Notes under the pieces: generated by a model
The model's input: the letters and a program-made list of their open reading frames with translations, nothing else
Database searches by the model: none
What the model was told of the DNA's origin: nothing
Translations under genes and position numbers: made by a program
Shown: in pieces, positions 1 through 9,335 of the stretch
How positions within the stretch are numbered: position 1 is the first letter of the stretch
How the letters are laid out: each line of letters starts with the position of its first letter
NCBI GenBank assembly: GCA_030849065.1
Contig: JASAON010001642.1
Span: forward strand, 1-64,000
Source of the DNA: Jaenimonas drosophilae
Lineage: Eukaryota; Euglenozoa; Kinetoplastea; Trypanosomatida; Trypanosomatidae
Direction of reading: 5' to 3'
DNA length: 64,000 nucleotides

Positions 1-380
1 AACCCAACCCCGCCGTGAAAATTGCCACCACCAAAAAAATGCCCCCACCCTCCTCCATTATCCAAACAAAGCCCCCCCCCCCCCCCGCAACAACAACAAA
101 AAAAAATGTTTTCAAAAGAACTCAAGGAGGCCGGGGCCCCGGAATCAGAAGGCGGGGGGAAATTTCGGCCGGAGCGATTGAAAAACCACTCCGGGGGCGG
201 GGAGGGGAATTCGGCCCGGCCCCTCTCTCTTTCGCCAAACCACCGGCCCCGCCGCCCAATGGGGAAAGGCCCCCCCCCCCCGCGGCATGCCGGCGCCAAA
301 ACCCCCACGCGCACCGCGCAAACTGCGCCGCGCGCATGGCCCTGGGCAACGGTTGCGCCGCCACGCCAAGCCAGCCAGAG

Positions 381-1260
381 ACATAGGGCAGGAAAGAGGA
401 AGAAAGCAATAATTCAGCTGGAATGCCCAGCGCGTCGCGCCGGCTGTTCCACGCAGATTACATTGCCTCGCCGCCGCCCGGTTCCTTTGGCCGCGGCCCC
501 GCCCCCTCCTTTTTTGAATGGGGGGCATGCATCAAGCATTTTCCACGCGGCCGAAACAAAGGAAAAGGATTCCCAGCGAGGTTGCTTTCCGTTTCCGGTT
601 TACACATTTGGCGAAGGGCAGCGGGCGGCGTTGAATCTTTAAAGCAGGGGGGGGGGGGGGCGGGGGAATAGTAGCATCGGCGCGGGAAAATAACAACGCC
701 GCCGGGGGTATGGAAAGAAAAAAAAAAGAAAGAAAAACAGCCCCCTCCATTGTTCCCCGAAACTTGCCAGGGTTGACGGAAAAAATAGTGCGGTGGGCGG
801 GCGTGAAAAAAGGTTTCCCCACCTCTAGAGAAAGCGAGTGCCACGCTATCTATGCAGAGAGATAAGGCAGGGGAGGAATGCAACAATTCAGCTGGAATGC
901 TGAGCGCGTTGCGCTCACTGTTCTACGCATATCACATCGCTTCGCTATTGCTTCGGTTCCTTTGGCTGTGGCTTGGCCTCCTCCTTTTGGGGAGGGGGCA
1001 TTCATCATGAATTTTTCTTAATGGCTGAAACAATTGGAGGAAAGCTCTACGTGTTAATTTTTGGGTCCGCGCGTGAATACGGGCGGAAATGGTGGGAAAA
1101 TAGGGGAAAAAAAATCAAACCATGGTCAAGCTTTCAAACTTACGGTTTCCTCCCATTATGTCTCAAAATCTTTTTGGGGGCGAAAAGAATAAGGGCGGTG
1201 GGCGGGCGTAAAAAAGTATTCTGCGATAAATTGCACACCACCAAGTGAAGAAAGGGAAGA
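381..1260. repeat. two diverged tandem copies of a unit of about 475 bases
   Basis: Bases 381-570 and 858-1045 align base by base with an offset of about 475. Shared blocks include AATTCAGCTGGAATGC (411 and 885) and GGTTCCTTTGG (480 and 955). A further shared block, GGTGGGCGGGCGT, lies at 792 and 1197, so the offset shrinks to about 405 through indels. Differences are mostly T to C and A to G in the left copy relative to the right. Confidence 0.6.
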
Positions 1261-2154
1261 AGGTCAAGTGTTGACAACTCGGGTGTGGCAATATGCAGTC
1301 TACTTCCATTGTTCCAAATCCGCCACACTTTGGCATAGAGATAAAGCGCCTGTTATCCCATGTGTCGCAACCAATGTTCCATTCCCGCTGTTCCAACCCC
1401 CCCCCCAACCCCCAAACGATGCATGCGACACCCCACCGCCTCATCATGATTCTGTATCTTGTTGCGTTTTTTGGGGCTTTGTTGTTCCGCACCGGGGGAC
1501 CCCCCCCCCCGGAATTCCAACCGGCGCCGAAAAAAACGCGCGCGGGCGCGACGGTTCTTGCCAAGCGCCGGCCGCATAGGCAACGGGGCCGCGCCGCTTG
1601 GAAATGCGGGGGCGGGCGGGCTTGGAAATCGCGCCCCTGCTGCGGGCGGCGCAGGGCCGCCTGGGGTTCTTTGCGCGCGGGGGGGGGTTTAAAACGGCAT
1701 TTCCGCCAAACCATTTTCCGGGACGCGCCGGCCCGCCGCGGAGGGGGGGGAGGCGCGGCGCGCCTCTCGGGGCGGGCCATGGCGGGGAAGGAAACCCCCC
1801 CCCGCCCGCGCAGCTTTCCCGCCGGGCGACGGCGGGCCCCCCGCCCCGGGAAAAAAAGCGATTTCCCCACGCCGCCCCCCCCCGCGGCCCGCTATAAATC
1901 AGGGGGGGGGGCAAACGCAGCCGGTATCCGATTTTGGCCCCCGGCGGGTTTCGGGGGCGAACGGCACGCTTTGGGATCTGGAGCTCCCACTTTACTTCGT
2001 TTGGAAGGGCTGCAAAATCCATGGGATAGAATGCACTTTAGGATCAAGATTGCGGCGTGGTTTTCCGCCACGCTTGGACATGAAGAAACAAATTCACCGC
2101 ATCAAAGCTATTTACTCGGTTTTATGTACCTGTGGACTGATGACCCGAATCTGC

Positions 2155-2182
2155 ACCTTTTTGCTGCTTTTTCTCTTCCCAG
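2155..2182 (+). promoter_or_regulatory. probable spliced-leader acceptor of the acyl-CoA synthetase gene
   Basis: A T/C-rich tract (CTTTTTCTCTTCCC) runs directly into CAG, with AG at 2181-2182, 47 bases before the ATG at 2229. There is no intervening ATG, so it supports that start. Confidence 0.6.
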
Positions 2183-2228
2183 GCGGTGCTAGCTTCTGAC
2201 AACTCTTCCTTGGTCGTGCTCGGAGACA

Positions 2229-3986
2229 ATGCAATCATCGAGATTACGGCTCGCTGGTGTGTTTCAACTGACGAAAAAGCTCGCGAGCGGGACAACGGGC
2301 TCGCGAATTTTCTCATCTACTTTTCCATCTGTTACTGGGATCGTGAAATCAGAGCGCTCCCTGTATGAGTACATGACGGCAAAGTGGATGAAGGCGGACC
2401 CTTCATCAACAGCGTGCGTACAGGCGGAATCAGGAGCGTCACTGTCGTACTCTCAACTTCTAGGTGCTACCGAAAACGTCGCCCAAATACTATACCATCT
2501 TGGGAATGTGAGGAAAAACGATGTTGTGTGCATATCATCACTAAACACCATGCTGTATACTCCGGCAATTTATGGAGCGCTTCGATTGGGAGCTAGAATA
2601 TCTACAGTTAACCCTGTAGCAACTGCAGATATTCTGGCGTACTATCTCAGGAACAATCAGGCGAAGGTGCTCGTGGGCATGAAGTACTACTCTAAAATCT
2701 TGGAAAGCGTTGCGAGGAAGGTGGAACTTGAAACTGGAAGGAAAATTGTCGTACTATACATAGATAATTTTTCTGAAGCTCTTGATTCTATAATTCCGAG
2801 TAATTATGATGGGTTGTCGGGGTCGTCCGTTGATGATACAATTTTCATTCCATTTTCCTCCGGGACCACTGGAATGCCAAAAGGAGTTCAGTTAACGAAC
2901 AAAAGTCTGCTCTTAAACATACAGCAAGTGTGCAGCTCATTTGCTGTGCAAGGCTCAGATGTGACTATTTCGGTACTTCCAATATTTCATATCTTTGGAT
3001 TCACATGCTGTCTCAATGCGCCGCTCTCCGTTGGCGCTACTCAGATCTTTATGATGAAGTACAGTGTTGATGCATTCCTCCATGTGATTCAAAAGTACAA
3101 AGTGAGCATCTCCATGGTTGCACCGCCTATTTTGGCGTCTTTGCTTCATAATGCGGATAGAGTGCGTGAGTTTGACGTCTCTTCATTGAAAACCCTTCGT
3201 TCTGGATCAGCTCCATTATCTGCAGATATGGAGCAGAAGTGCGAGCGCCTTTTTCCCGGCTGCACTGTCGCTCAAGGCTATGGCATGACTGAGATGTCTC
3301 CAGTTGTTTCCGTTGCACCACGACATGCAAATGCGAGAACCTACGGAAGCTCTGGGATGCTAATGCCGGACACAGAAATACGCGTGGTACGAGTTGACGA
3401 TAGCCAGCAAGCTGGCGATGATGATTCTGCCTGTGTGGATGCTGATCTTGGTGAGGTTGGTGAGATATTTGTTAGAGGGCCTCAAATAATGAAAGGGTAT
3501 TTGAAAGAGGACGATACTAATTCATGCATGCACAATGGATGGTTCAGAACTGGTGACATCGGAAGGTACGACGACACAACAAAGGAGCTTTTTATTACAG
3601 ATCGCCTGAAGGAACTGATCAAATACAAAGGATACCAGGTTTCTCCTGCTGAGATGGAAAATACCATTTTAGACCATCGAAGTGTCCTTGAGTGTGTGGT
3701 TTTTGGTGTTCCAGATGCACGTGACGTGAGCTTTGAAATTCCTCGGGCTCTTGTTGTTTTGAAGCCTGGGCTATCTGAAAAACGTATTTGTGACGCTGCG
3801 AACGACATCATTTTTTACGTTAAAAATCGTATGCCTCCTCACAAGCGACTCCATGGCGGAATTCGGATTGTGGATTCTATTCCACGCAATGATACTGGAA
3901 AGGTAATGCGACGGCAAATTCGCAGCGAAGAGGTGAAAGCACTTCAAGAGCAACTTGGATTCGATGAGGATGCGGAGAAAAATTAG
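2229..3986 (+). CDS. 4-coumarate-CoA-ligase-like acyl-CoA synthetase
   Basis: This 585-residue protein belongs to the ANL adenylating superfamily. These enzymes activate a carboxylic acid with ATP to an acyl-adenylate and pass it to coenzyme A. All core motifs are present in order: the phosphate loop SSGTTGMPKG (210-219), YGMTE (351-355), the TGD and DRLKELIKYKG hinge region (441-468), and the C-terminal catalytic lysine in NDTGKVMRR (K558). Length and order match plant 4-coumarate:CoA ligases and the related proteins known from Leishmania. The substrate cannot be told from sequence; a fatty or aromatic acid is likely. The first 40 residues are basic, serine-rich and free of acidic residues, so a mitochondrial presequence is possible. 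There is no C-terminal SKL-type glycosomal signal (the protein ends EKN). Codon use is noticeably more AT-rich than in downstream genes. Confidence 0.85.
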   Translation: MQSSRLRLAGVFQLTKKLASGTTGSRIFSSTFPSVTGIVKSERSLYEYMTAKWMKADPSSTACVQAESGASLSYSQLLGATENVAQILYHLGNVRKNDVVCISSLNTMLYTPAIYGALRLGARISTVNPVATADILAYYLRNNQAKVLVGMKYYSKILESVARKVELETGRKIVVLYIDNFSEALDSIIPSNYDGLSGSSVDDTIFIPFSSGTTGMPKGVQLTNKSLLLNIQQVCSSFAVQGSDVTISVLPIFHIFGFTCCLNAPLSVGATQIFMMKYSVDAFLHVIQKYKVSISMVAPPILASLLHNADRVREFDVSSLKTLRSGSAPLSADMEQKCERLFPGCTVAQGYGMTEMSPVVSVAPRHANARTYGSSGMLMPDTEIRVVRVDDSQQAGDDDSACVDADLGEVGEIFVRGPQIMKGYLKEDDTNSCMHNGWFRTGDIGRYDDTTKELFITDRLKELIKYKGYQVSPAEMENTILDHRSVLECVVFGVPDARDVSFEIPRALVVLKPGLSEKRICDAANDIIFYVKNRMPPHKRLHGGIRIVDSIPRNDTGKVMRRQIRSEEVKALQEQLGFDEDAEKN

Positions 3987-4413
3987 CGATGCTACCACGA
4001 TTATTGTGGTGTCTCCCGTAGACTATGAACTTTTAAAAAAATTATACACACGTTCACACCTTCCTGCTGGCAAATTAGAAATTCCGGTTCTGTTGCGCTG
4101 TTGGTCATCTGGTGTATGACCCAACCTTGATGCGCTCATCGCGGTACTCCTTATCTTATCCAATTTGCGGTTGCATTGCCAGAACATTCTCCGTTGCTCA
4201 ACGTCTGTGGTTGTGATCAAGTGCTCATAATCCGCTAACGGCAAAAGCTCCGAGTTATCAATTTGGCACACATTCTCTTCTCGTACCTCCTTCGTTCTCC
4301 CACTATTAAGCGTAGTTTTTAGGCATTCACACTGCCGCGTGCTCTCACTGGCGACAAGCAATTCCCATTGATTTTTTCAATACAAAGATAGTTGGCATCT
4401 CCGTTAGTCAATC
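3987..4413. other. intergenic region
   Basis: This 427-base spacer holds the 3' untranslated region of the acyl-CoA synthetase gene and the trans-splice signal of the next gene (pyrimidine run GATTTTTTC near 4371, candidate AG at 4386-4387). An open frame on the minus strand (4023-4361) begins at TTG, opposes all the genes and resembles nothing, so it is not called. Confidence 0.6.
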
Positions 4414-6315
4414 ATGGCAAATATTGTCGTTACGGCTTCCTACGATAAGCAGGTCCGGTTCTGGGAAGCTGCTACTGGTCGGACAATCCGACATTTTACA
4501 TTTCCAGATTCTCAGGTGAACGGGTTGCTCTTAATTCATGAACTCCATCTACTCGTTGTGGCAGGCTTCGGGATACTCCGACTGTATGATCTCCAGGCAT
4601 CTGCTGCTGCAGTGCCATCATCAGGCCCTAATGCTGCGACCAATTCCAGTGGTTTGTTACCCCCACCACAACACTCTGCATATGAGAGCCAGAGCTCGAT
4701 GAACTTCACAAGCCTTGGTTACTTCCCCCTTATTAGCAGCGTTGGTGTGGATTCTGGAACAGAGTCCAGCAAATCGGAGGATTTTGGCATGACGATGGTG
4801 CTCCCACCGAGTGACAATAGCAGCGTTAACGTTATTTTATATGCGACGAGCGAAGACGGACACATTCGTTTTTTTGATACCCGTGCTGGTACACTGCGAG
4901 TGCTAAAGGATATTTCGACGAAGACGGCAATTACTTGCAGCGCAATATCGCCTGACCGAAAATATCTCATCACTGGAAGTCAAATTGGACAAATCTCGAT
5001 ATGGCACATACCATCGATAGTTGCGAGTGTTTCGGAAGGAATGATGGCCTCTTCAACTCACGCACCGAAAGGCCAGCAACCAGGAAAGCGCTCTTGTTCG
5101 CAATCCGGATTACCTTCGTGTGAACTTGATGTTGGCAATCTTCCACTCCAGGAGATTGCTTTTCAAGGTGACTACACAAGCATTCGTAGTCTGGCAATCG
5201 AACCACTTGGTAGATGGTGCGTCGTTGCGACAAATTCTGGAAAGTTGCATTTTCTGCGACTTCTGAATGAGGCAGGAAAAGTTGGAAAAGTTGGAAAACC
5301 ACCAGCTCATGACAGCGAGCAGCACCCGCTTCATACTGGTTGTGCAAGCGAGAGCCCACTTCCAAGCAACTCTATCTTGACGATGCACTCTGGTGTGATT
5401 GCAGAATCAGATAGTACTGGCGCCAACCAAGGTCCTGGAGAAAGTATCTATCGCTCTGCACTTGTTGTGAACGAGCTGAAAAGCTATGCTCGTCGCTCCC
5501 CAGCCGATGCTGTCTTGAGCGGAATGCAAAGGTATCCTGGGTCGCACTCTATCGGGGCAACTTTGATTGGTAGTTTGGAGCACCATAACAGCTCTACAAC
5601 ACCCGCCATGCCACAACCTGAAACACAAGCAACAGACGCAGAATCAGTCCCGCCTCAAAAAACCCCAATTCAACAGGAGCTTGAAATGGAGGTGTTCTAT
5701 TCAATGCAGGCGCATTATAAGTACATCCTGAAGGTTGCCATTTCGCCTGGCAGTGATATGATTGTGACTTGCTGCGCCGACTACACCGTCGGACGTTTCT
5801 CTGTTCCTCAAGCTCTTCGGGTTTGCCAGAGGAAGAGCAGCTCTGAGAGTAGCTGCGGCTCTCTGGGTTCCACTCAGCCGGGAAGGCAAACCAAATGCCC
5901 AAAGGATCTCTCTCCTGAAGGCAACATTGGCGATGAGATTCCTCAACCTCAAGGAGAACCTGCTGGTGAGGTACCGAGTCCTGCGCCCCTTGCGGATGAG
6001 GATCCGATTCATGCCTCCGCCTCTAATAACGAAGAGGTGGACCCCAGCATCATGGCCTCCGCGCCTCCCGCGGCTACGGCGGAAGGGCAGGATTTGAGTA
6101 CAGACCTCTCCTTCCGACCGCTGAAGCCGTTAACTGGCCACAATAGATGGGTGTGGGATTGCGCATTTAGCGAGTGCAGTCGCTTTTTGCTCACAGCCAG
6201 CAGCGATAGCACTGTTCGGGTTTGGAATAGTATCAACCAAGAACGACCACCCTCCACAAGCTACACTGTGCACTCGAAACCAGTAGTTGCAATTCTTTTG
6301 GTCAACAACCTATAG
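4414..6315 (+). CDS. LST8: LST8-like WD40 protein, TOR complex subunit
   Basis: LST8 is a seven-bladed beta-propeller that binds the kinase domain of TOR in TORC1 and TORC2. The N-terminus matches the family closely: VVTASYDKQVRFWEAATGRT (5-24), then PDSQVN, then the LRLYDL blade end (55-60). Later blades are also recognisable: SEDGHIRFFDTRAG (146-159), the SISPDRKYLITGS-like strand ending QISIWHI (179-199), YTSIRSLAIEPLGRW (254-268), QAHYKYILKVAISPGSD (about 432-448), and WVWDCAFSECSRFLLTASSD (about 579-598) ending RVWN. The protein is 633 residues, about twice the usual 310-330. The extra length sits in polar, Ser/Pro-rich insertions between blades, at roughly 61-140, 200-245, 285-430 and 468-570. 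Family assignment is strong; the TOR role is inferred from orthology. Confidence 0.8.
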   Translation: MANIVVTASYDKQVRFWEAATGRTIRHFTFPDSQVNGLLLIHELHLLVVAGFGILRLYDLQASAAAVPSSGPNAATNSSGLLPPPQHSAYESQSSMNFTSLGYFPLISSVGVDSGTESSKSEDFGMTMVLPPSDNSSVNVILYATSEDGHIRFFDTRAGTLRVLKDISTKTAITCSAISPDRKYLITGSQIGQISIWHIPSIVASVSEGMMASSTHAPKGQQPGKRSCSQSGLPSCELDVGNLPLQEIAFQGDYTSIRSLAIEPLGRWCVVATNSGKLHFLRLLNEAGKVGKVGKPPAHDSEQHPLHTGCASESPLPSNSILTMHSGVIAESDSTGANQGPGESIYRSALVVNELKSYARRSPADAVLSGMQRYPGSHSIGATLIGSLEHHNSSTTPAMPQPETQATDAESVPPQKTPIQQELEMEVFYSMQAHYKYILKVAISPGSDMIVTCCADYTVGRFSVPQALRVCQRKSSSESSCGSLGSTQPGRQTKCPKDLSPEGNIGDEIPQPQGEPAGEVPSPAPLADEDPIHASASNNEEVDPSIMASAPPAATAEGQDLSTDLSFRPLKPLTGHNRWVWDCAFSECSRFLLTASSDSTVRVWNSINQERPPSTSYTVHSKPVVAILLVNNL

Positions 6316-6583
6316 GTAGAGCTTTGTTACGTATGCGCGTCATGGGAGGATTTTATTCAACGGAAGACGCTTGCCGCTTTAGGTAATCAACGCTGCCCCG
6401 TATGACCCCAAATTGCATTGAATAGACTGTGGTCACTGAGCACGCCTTAGTCGGAAGCGCGTAATTTTACTTTTTTATTTGTGTCTGAACTAATGACTGA
6501 ATCTCCGTCATTCGCGTTAAATTTCTATTTTTGAGCATAGTTGCTTAGATTCACTCATCAGGAATCCCAGCCGGACTGCACAC

Positions 6584-8362
6584 ATGAGTTCATTTGCCCC
6601 GGCAACCCTTTGGAAGACTCTTCATCGGAACCCCATAAGGCTTGCACGTGCCCCACTCTCTCGTTTTTGCAGCACCAAGGAACCAACAGGTGATACCTCG
6701 ACTCTTCCCAGTGGTGAGACGGCAGCTGATGACAAAGCACGATTAGGTTCAACATCGCAGTCTTCACTGGACTCCAAGCGCCGAGAGAGAGCTTCAGAGC
6801 AGCTGCGTCAACTGTTCGTTGACGATTCAGTAAGAGCATCAATGAACCAGCGATCATCCAATGGTAAGCCTTTATTTGGCGCGCGAAGGATTGACCTAAC
6901 CCCAGAGCCAAAGAGTGCACCATCCGCAATTGCGCAGAAGGCCCTGTGGGATGAGGATGAACCCTCCGGTAACCTATCAACCACATCCCCACCATCTGAA
7001 ATTATTGAGACTATTGAGCAGGAGCTGTTGGATGACAACTTTGTGTTCTTCCCTGAGTCGCAAGTATCCCAGCACGACGACAAGATTTCTCCACACGAAA
7101 GAACGAGCACTCAGGACATACCACGGTACATCCCTGGCCAGCAAATTGTTCCTCCAGGGTTTACGCGTTATCGGGTGGATGTGCAGTACCAAGGCATGGA
7201 CTTTGACGGATGGTTCAAGAGCTCAGCGCGTCAACACATCCGCACCGAACGACTTCCTGATGGAACACTCCGGCGCAATGCAGTTTCGATTCATTCAACA
7301 GCTGCTTCGTCTGAAATGAGTAAAGATGGAGCCATGGGTACGCGCTACCACGCTCAGACTGTCCTGGAGGAGGCATTGGCTGTGGCAGTGGATCTTCCCT
7401 CGGTGCATGTTGTGGCTGCTGCGATTCCAGAGACGGGAGTGTCGGTTCGTCGTCTCTGCTGTCATGTGGATCTTCCAAGTACCGTCGAGATGCAGGCACG
7501 GACGATTATTCAGCGAGCAACAATGTGGCTTCAGCAGCGAAACCAACCCCTTGCTGTGTTGAGTTGTCATCGCTGTCGAAATCAAGACTTTCATGCCCGT
7601 CACTCAGCAGCGCGGCGCGTCTACTGCTATCGTTTACTGAATCGTGTAGCACCTCCACTCTTCGACGCTGGCCTGCAGTGGCACGTTGACCGTCACCTCG
7701 ATGTGGATCGAATGCGACGCTTTGCTGCTGTTCTCCAAGGCACCCACGACTTTGGCTATTTCGCCGACCCAAAGATGTTGCACGCTCTGCGACGAGCTGC
7801 GTCCCCACCAAGCGCAAGCAGCCGCTATAGCGCGGCTTTTAGTGAGGAGCACTATGCCCCAACCTCAGGCGTTCAACCAACTGCACCGAAGGTGGAATAC
7901 GAAAAGGGGCTATCTGAGCTGGAGCGTGCTGCCGCGCTCCCTACCTTCAACGAATTTGGGCAGAAAGTTGTACACTTCCAGGCGAAACCGAAGGAGTACT
8001 TCAAGGCGCGTACCAATCTTCCTACCATTCGCACCATTGACAAGATTGATATTGTTCGACAAGATGATGAGGTCATACTGTGGTTCGTCGGGAAGTCGTT
8101 CCTTCGGCACCAGATACGCCATATGGTGAGCGTTCTTAAGGCAAGCGGACATGGACTGTGGGACGAGCTGGAGCTACAGCATGCCCTCCAGAGTGGCTTT
8201 GAGGTGTCGAGGAAGAAATTTGAGCGAGAACGTCTTCCTGCCGCTCCGGTTCACGGGCTAACTCTGTGGGATGTGGAATACCCAGCGGAACACATGCACG
8301 ACGCGGTGTCGTTTGTGGATTCTGGTCCCTACGAGGAAATGGATATCTCCACCATCAACTAA
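6584..8362 (+). CDS. TruA-family tRNA pseudouridine synthase-like protein, probably mitochondrial
   Basis: TruA enzymes isomerise uridine to pseudouridine in RNA. The fold is visible in order: YRVDVQYQGMDFDGWF (196-211), a helix TVLEEALAVAV (259-269), FHARHSAARRVYCYRL (336-351), LDVDRMRRFAAVLQGTHDF (372-390), FVGKSFLRHQIRHMVSVL (501-518) and LPAAPVHGLTLWDVEY (551-566). The active-site segment, normally GRTDAGVHA, reads AAIPETGVSVR (279-289). The catalytic aspartate is therefore glutamate (E283) and the preceding arginine is absent. The N-terminus (MSSFAPATLWKTLHRNPIRL, then SRFCST) is a convincing mitochondrial presequence. The protein has 592 residues against about 270 in bacteria, with a polar stretch up to residue 190 and an insertion at about 400-480. 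It may be inactive, or a structural ribosome-assembly factor. A pyrimidine tract with AG at 6539-6540 supports the start. Confidence 0.75.
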   Translation: MSSFAPATLWKTLHRNPIRLARAPLSRFCSTKEPTGDTSTLPSGETAADDKARLGSTSQSSLDSKRRERASEQLRQLFVDDSVRASMNQRSSNGKPLFGARRIDLTPEPKSAPSAIAQKALWDEDEPSGNLSTTSPPSEIIETIEQELLDDNFVFFPESQVSQHDDKISPHERTSTQDIPRYIPGQQIVPPGFTRYRVDVQYQGMDFDGWFKSSARQHIRTERLPDGTLRRNAVSIHSTAASSEMSKDGAMGTRYHAQTVLEEALAVAVDLPSVHVVAAAIPETGVSVRRLCCHVDLPSTVEMQARTIIQRATMWLQQRNQPLAVLSCHRCRNQDFHARHSAARRVYCYRLLNRVAPPLFDAGLQWHVDRHLDVDRMRRFAAVLQGTHDFGYFADPKMLHALRRAASPPSASSRYSAAFSEEHYAPTSGVQPTAPKVEYEKGLSELERAAALPTFNEFGQKVVHFQAKPKEYFKARTNLPTIRTIDKIDIVRQDDEVILWFVGKSFLRHQIRHMVSVLKASGHGLWDELELQHALQSGFEVSRKKFERERLPAAPVHGLTLWDVEYPAEHMHDAVSFVDSGPYEEMDISTIN

Positions 8363-8615
8363 GTACCCCTCACTCGCTCACGAGTGTTTGTGGGTGGTTG
8401 TTCTTCACACAAACATAAATTGGCCAATCTTATCACTCCGGTCTGGTGAATATCATTAATGCCATCACCCTTTTTCCTTGACTGTTACGATTCCTCAATC
8501 TCTGTTTCAATCTCCGTTCTTCATCTACTTGTCAATATCTCATGCTCTGTTGTGCTGGTTAGTTGCACGAAGCTGACAGCATCAATCTAGCCCTCCTACC
8601 TTTCAAAGCCAAACG

Positions 8616-9335
8616 ATGTACCGTGCGCACAGCAAGGATATCAACCGGAACAAGAGTTTCCATCCACTTACTGCCAAAAATCTTGGTAAAACCGAACGTC
8701 TTCAGGAAGCAGAAGCGGAACGTCAGAAGCGCGTGGATGAGCGCGCTGGAGAGCTACGACGAGAGCAAGAAGAGCGTCGGTACGATGAGTTGCTCTTAGC
8801 AAGCTCAGCAGATGGCGCTAGTGGCGATCTGGCACGCCACAAACAGCTCCAATCTGTCTTTGCAGCTGAGTATGCTGCGGACAAGGAAGAACAAAAGCAA
8901 AAGGAGAATACTGTTGCACCGATGTCTTCGAAGCTCTCCTTTGCTGGTGCGATGGCAAAGTTTAAGAAGGATCCCGCTGAGGTAAAGACCGAGAGCCCTG
9001 TGGATGGAGAGCCACGACGCGCCAGCGGAGGCGCTTCTGGTGAGGCCTCATCCCACAAACGACCTCGAACGGAGGCTCCAGATGCGCCGAAGACGGGGTT
9101 CGTGACTTCAGCGGAGGCAGCCCACTTGCGCAAGGAGTTGAACCATCTTCAAAAGCAACGGCTGGACCCTCTCCGTCGGGTGGAGCAACACAATAATCGC
9201 GTAGTTGCGGAGGCAGCTCGCCGACAGGCAATTGCGGAGAGTCATCAAGAGCAATCCTCCTCCTCCTTCACGCCTGAACAAACGGGGAAATACGCGCGGA
9301 TGATGGCGGACTTGGACAAGAAGTTCAAGCGCTGA
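8616..9335 (+). CDS. putative splicing factor with CIR N-terminal-like (Cir_N) domain
   Basis: The 239-residue protein starts with a segment like the Cir_N domain found in CWC25, LENG1 and CIR: NRNKSFHPLTAKNLGKTERL (10-29), followed by a highly charged helix rich in EAE/RQK/REEQ. The usual tryptophan of the family KSWHP motif is phenylalanine here (KSFHP). A second charged helix at the C-terminus (HLRKELNHLQKQRLDPLRR) precedes a tail ending in KKFKR. CWC25-type proteins act in the spliceosome at the first transesterification step. Whether this is CWC25 or another Cir_N protein cannot be decided here. A long pyrimidine-rich 5' flank ends in candidate AGs at 8561-8562 and 8589-8590, consistent with the ATG used. 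Confidence 0.5.
   Translation: MYRAHSKDINRNKSFHPLTAKNLGKTERLQEAEAERQKRVDERAGELRREQEERRYDELLLASSADGASGDLARHKQLQSVFAAEYAADKEEQKQKENTVAPMSSKLSFAGAMAKFKKDPAEVKTESPVDGEPRRASGGASGEASSHKRPRTEAPDAPKTGFVTSAEAAHLRKELNHLQKQRLDPLRRVEQHNNRVVAEAARRQAIAESHQEQSSSSFTPEQTGKYARMMADLDKKFKR

Larger units (their letters stand above)
1..2228. other. GC-rich, homopolymer-laden non-coding left end
   Basis: No credible gene is visible. The open frames here are products of stop-poor, GC-rich sequence: they overlap in all frames and on both strands and encode proline, glycine and arginine low complexity. Long homopolymers are obvious, for example C15 at 72-86, C12 at 270-281, G14 at 647-660, C10 at 1397-1406, C11 at 1500-1510 and G10 at 1902-1911. 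From about 1960 the composition becomes ordinary. The stretch could be a subtelomeric or strand-switch-like region, a decayed repeat, or poorly resolved contig-end sequence. The last 230 bases are the promoter-proximal flank and splice-acceptor region of the first gene. Confidence 0.7.

Noticed and set aside
1..20. AACCCAACCCC at the very start, resembling telomeric CCCTAA repeats
   Set aside because: There is no T in the right place and no repetition; a telomere would show many exact units.
1889..1900. CTATAAATC as a TATA box
   Set aside because: Kinetoplastid protein-coding genes do not use TATA promoters, and the match is isolated in poor-quality-looking sequence.
15..2192. Several overlapping open frames on both strands, up to 299 codons (1293-2192)
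   Set aside because: They sit in stop-poor GC-rich homopolymer sequence, overlap each other in different frames, and encode only Pro/Arg/Gly low complexity. One opening codon or frame is no better than another.
4023..4361. Minus-strand open frame of 112 codons
   Set aside because: It starts at TTG, lies against the direction of all the genes, and its product has no recognisable feature.
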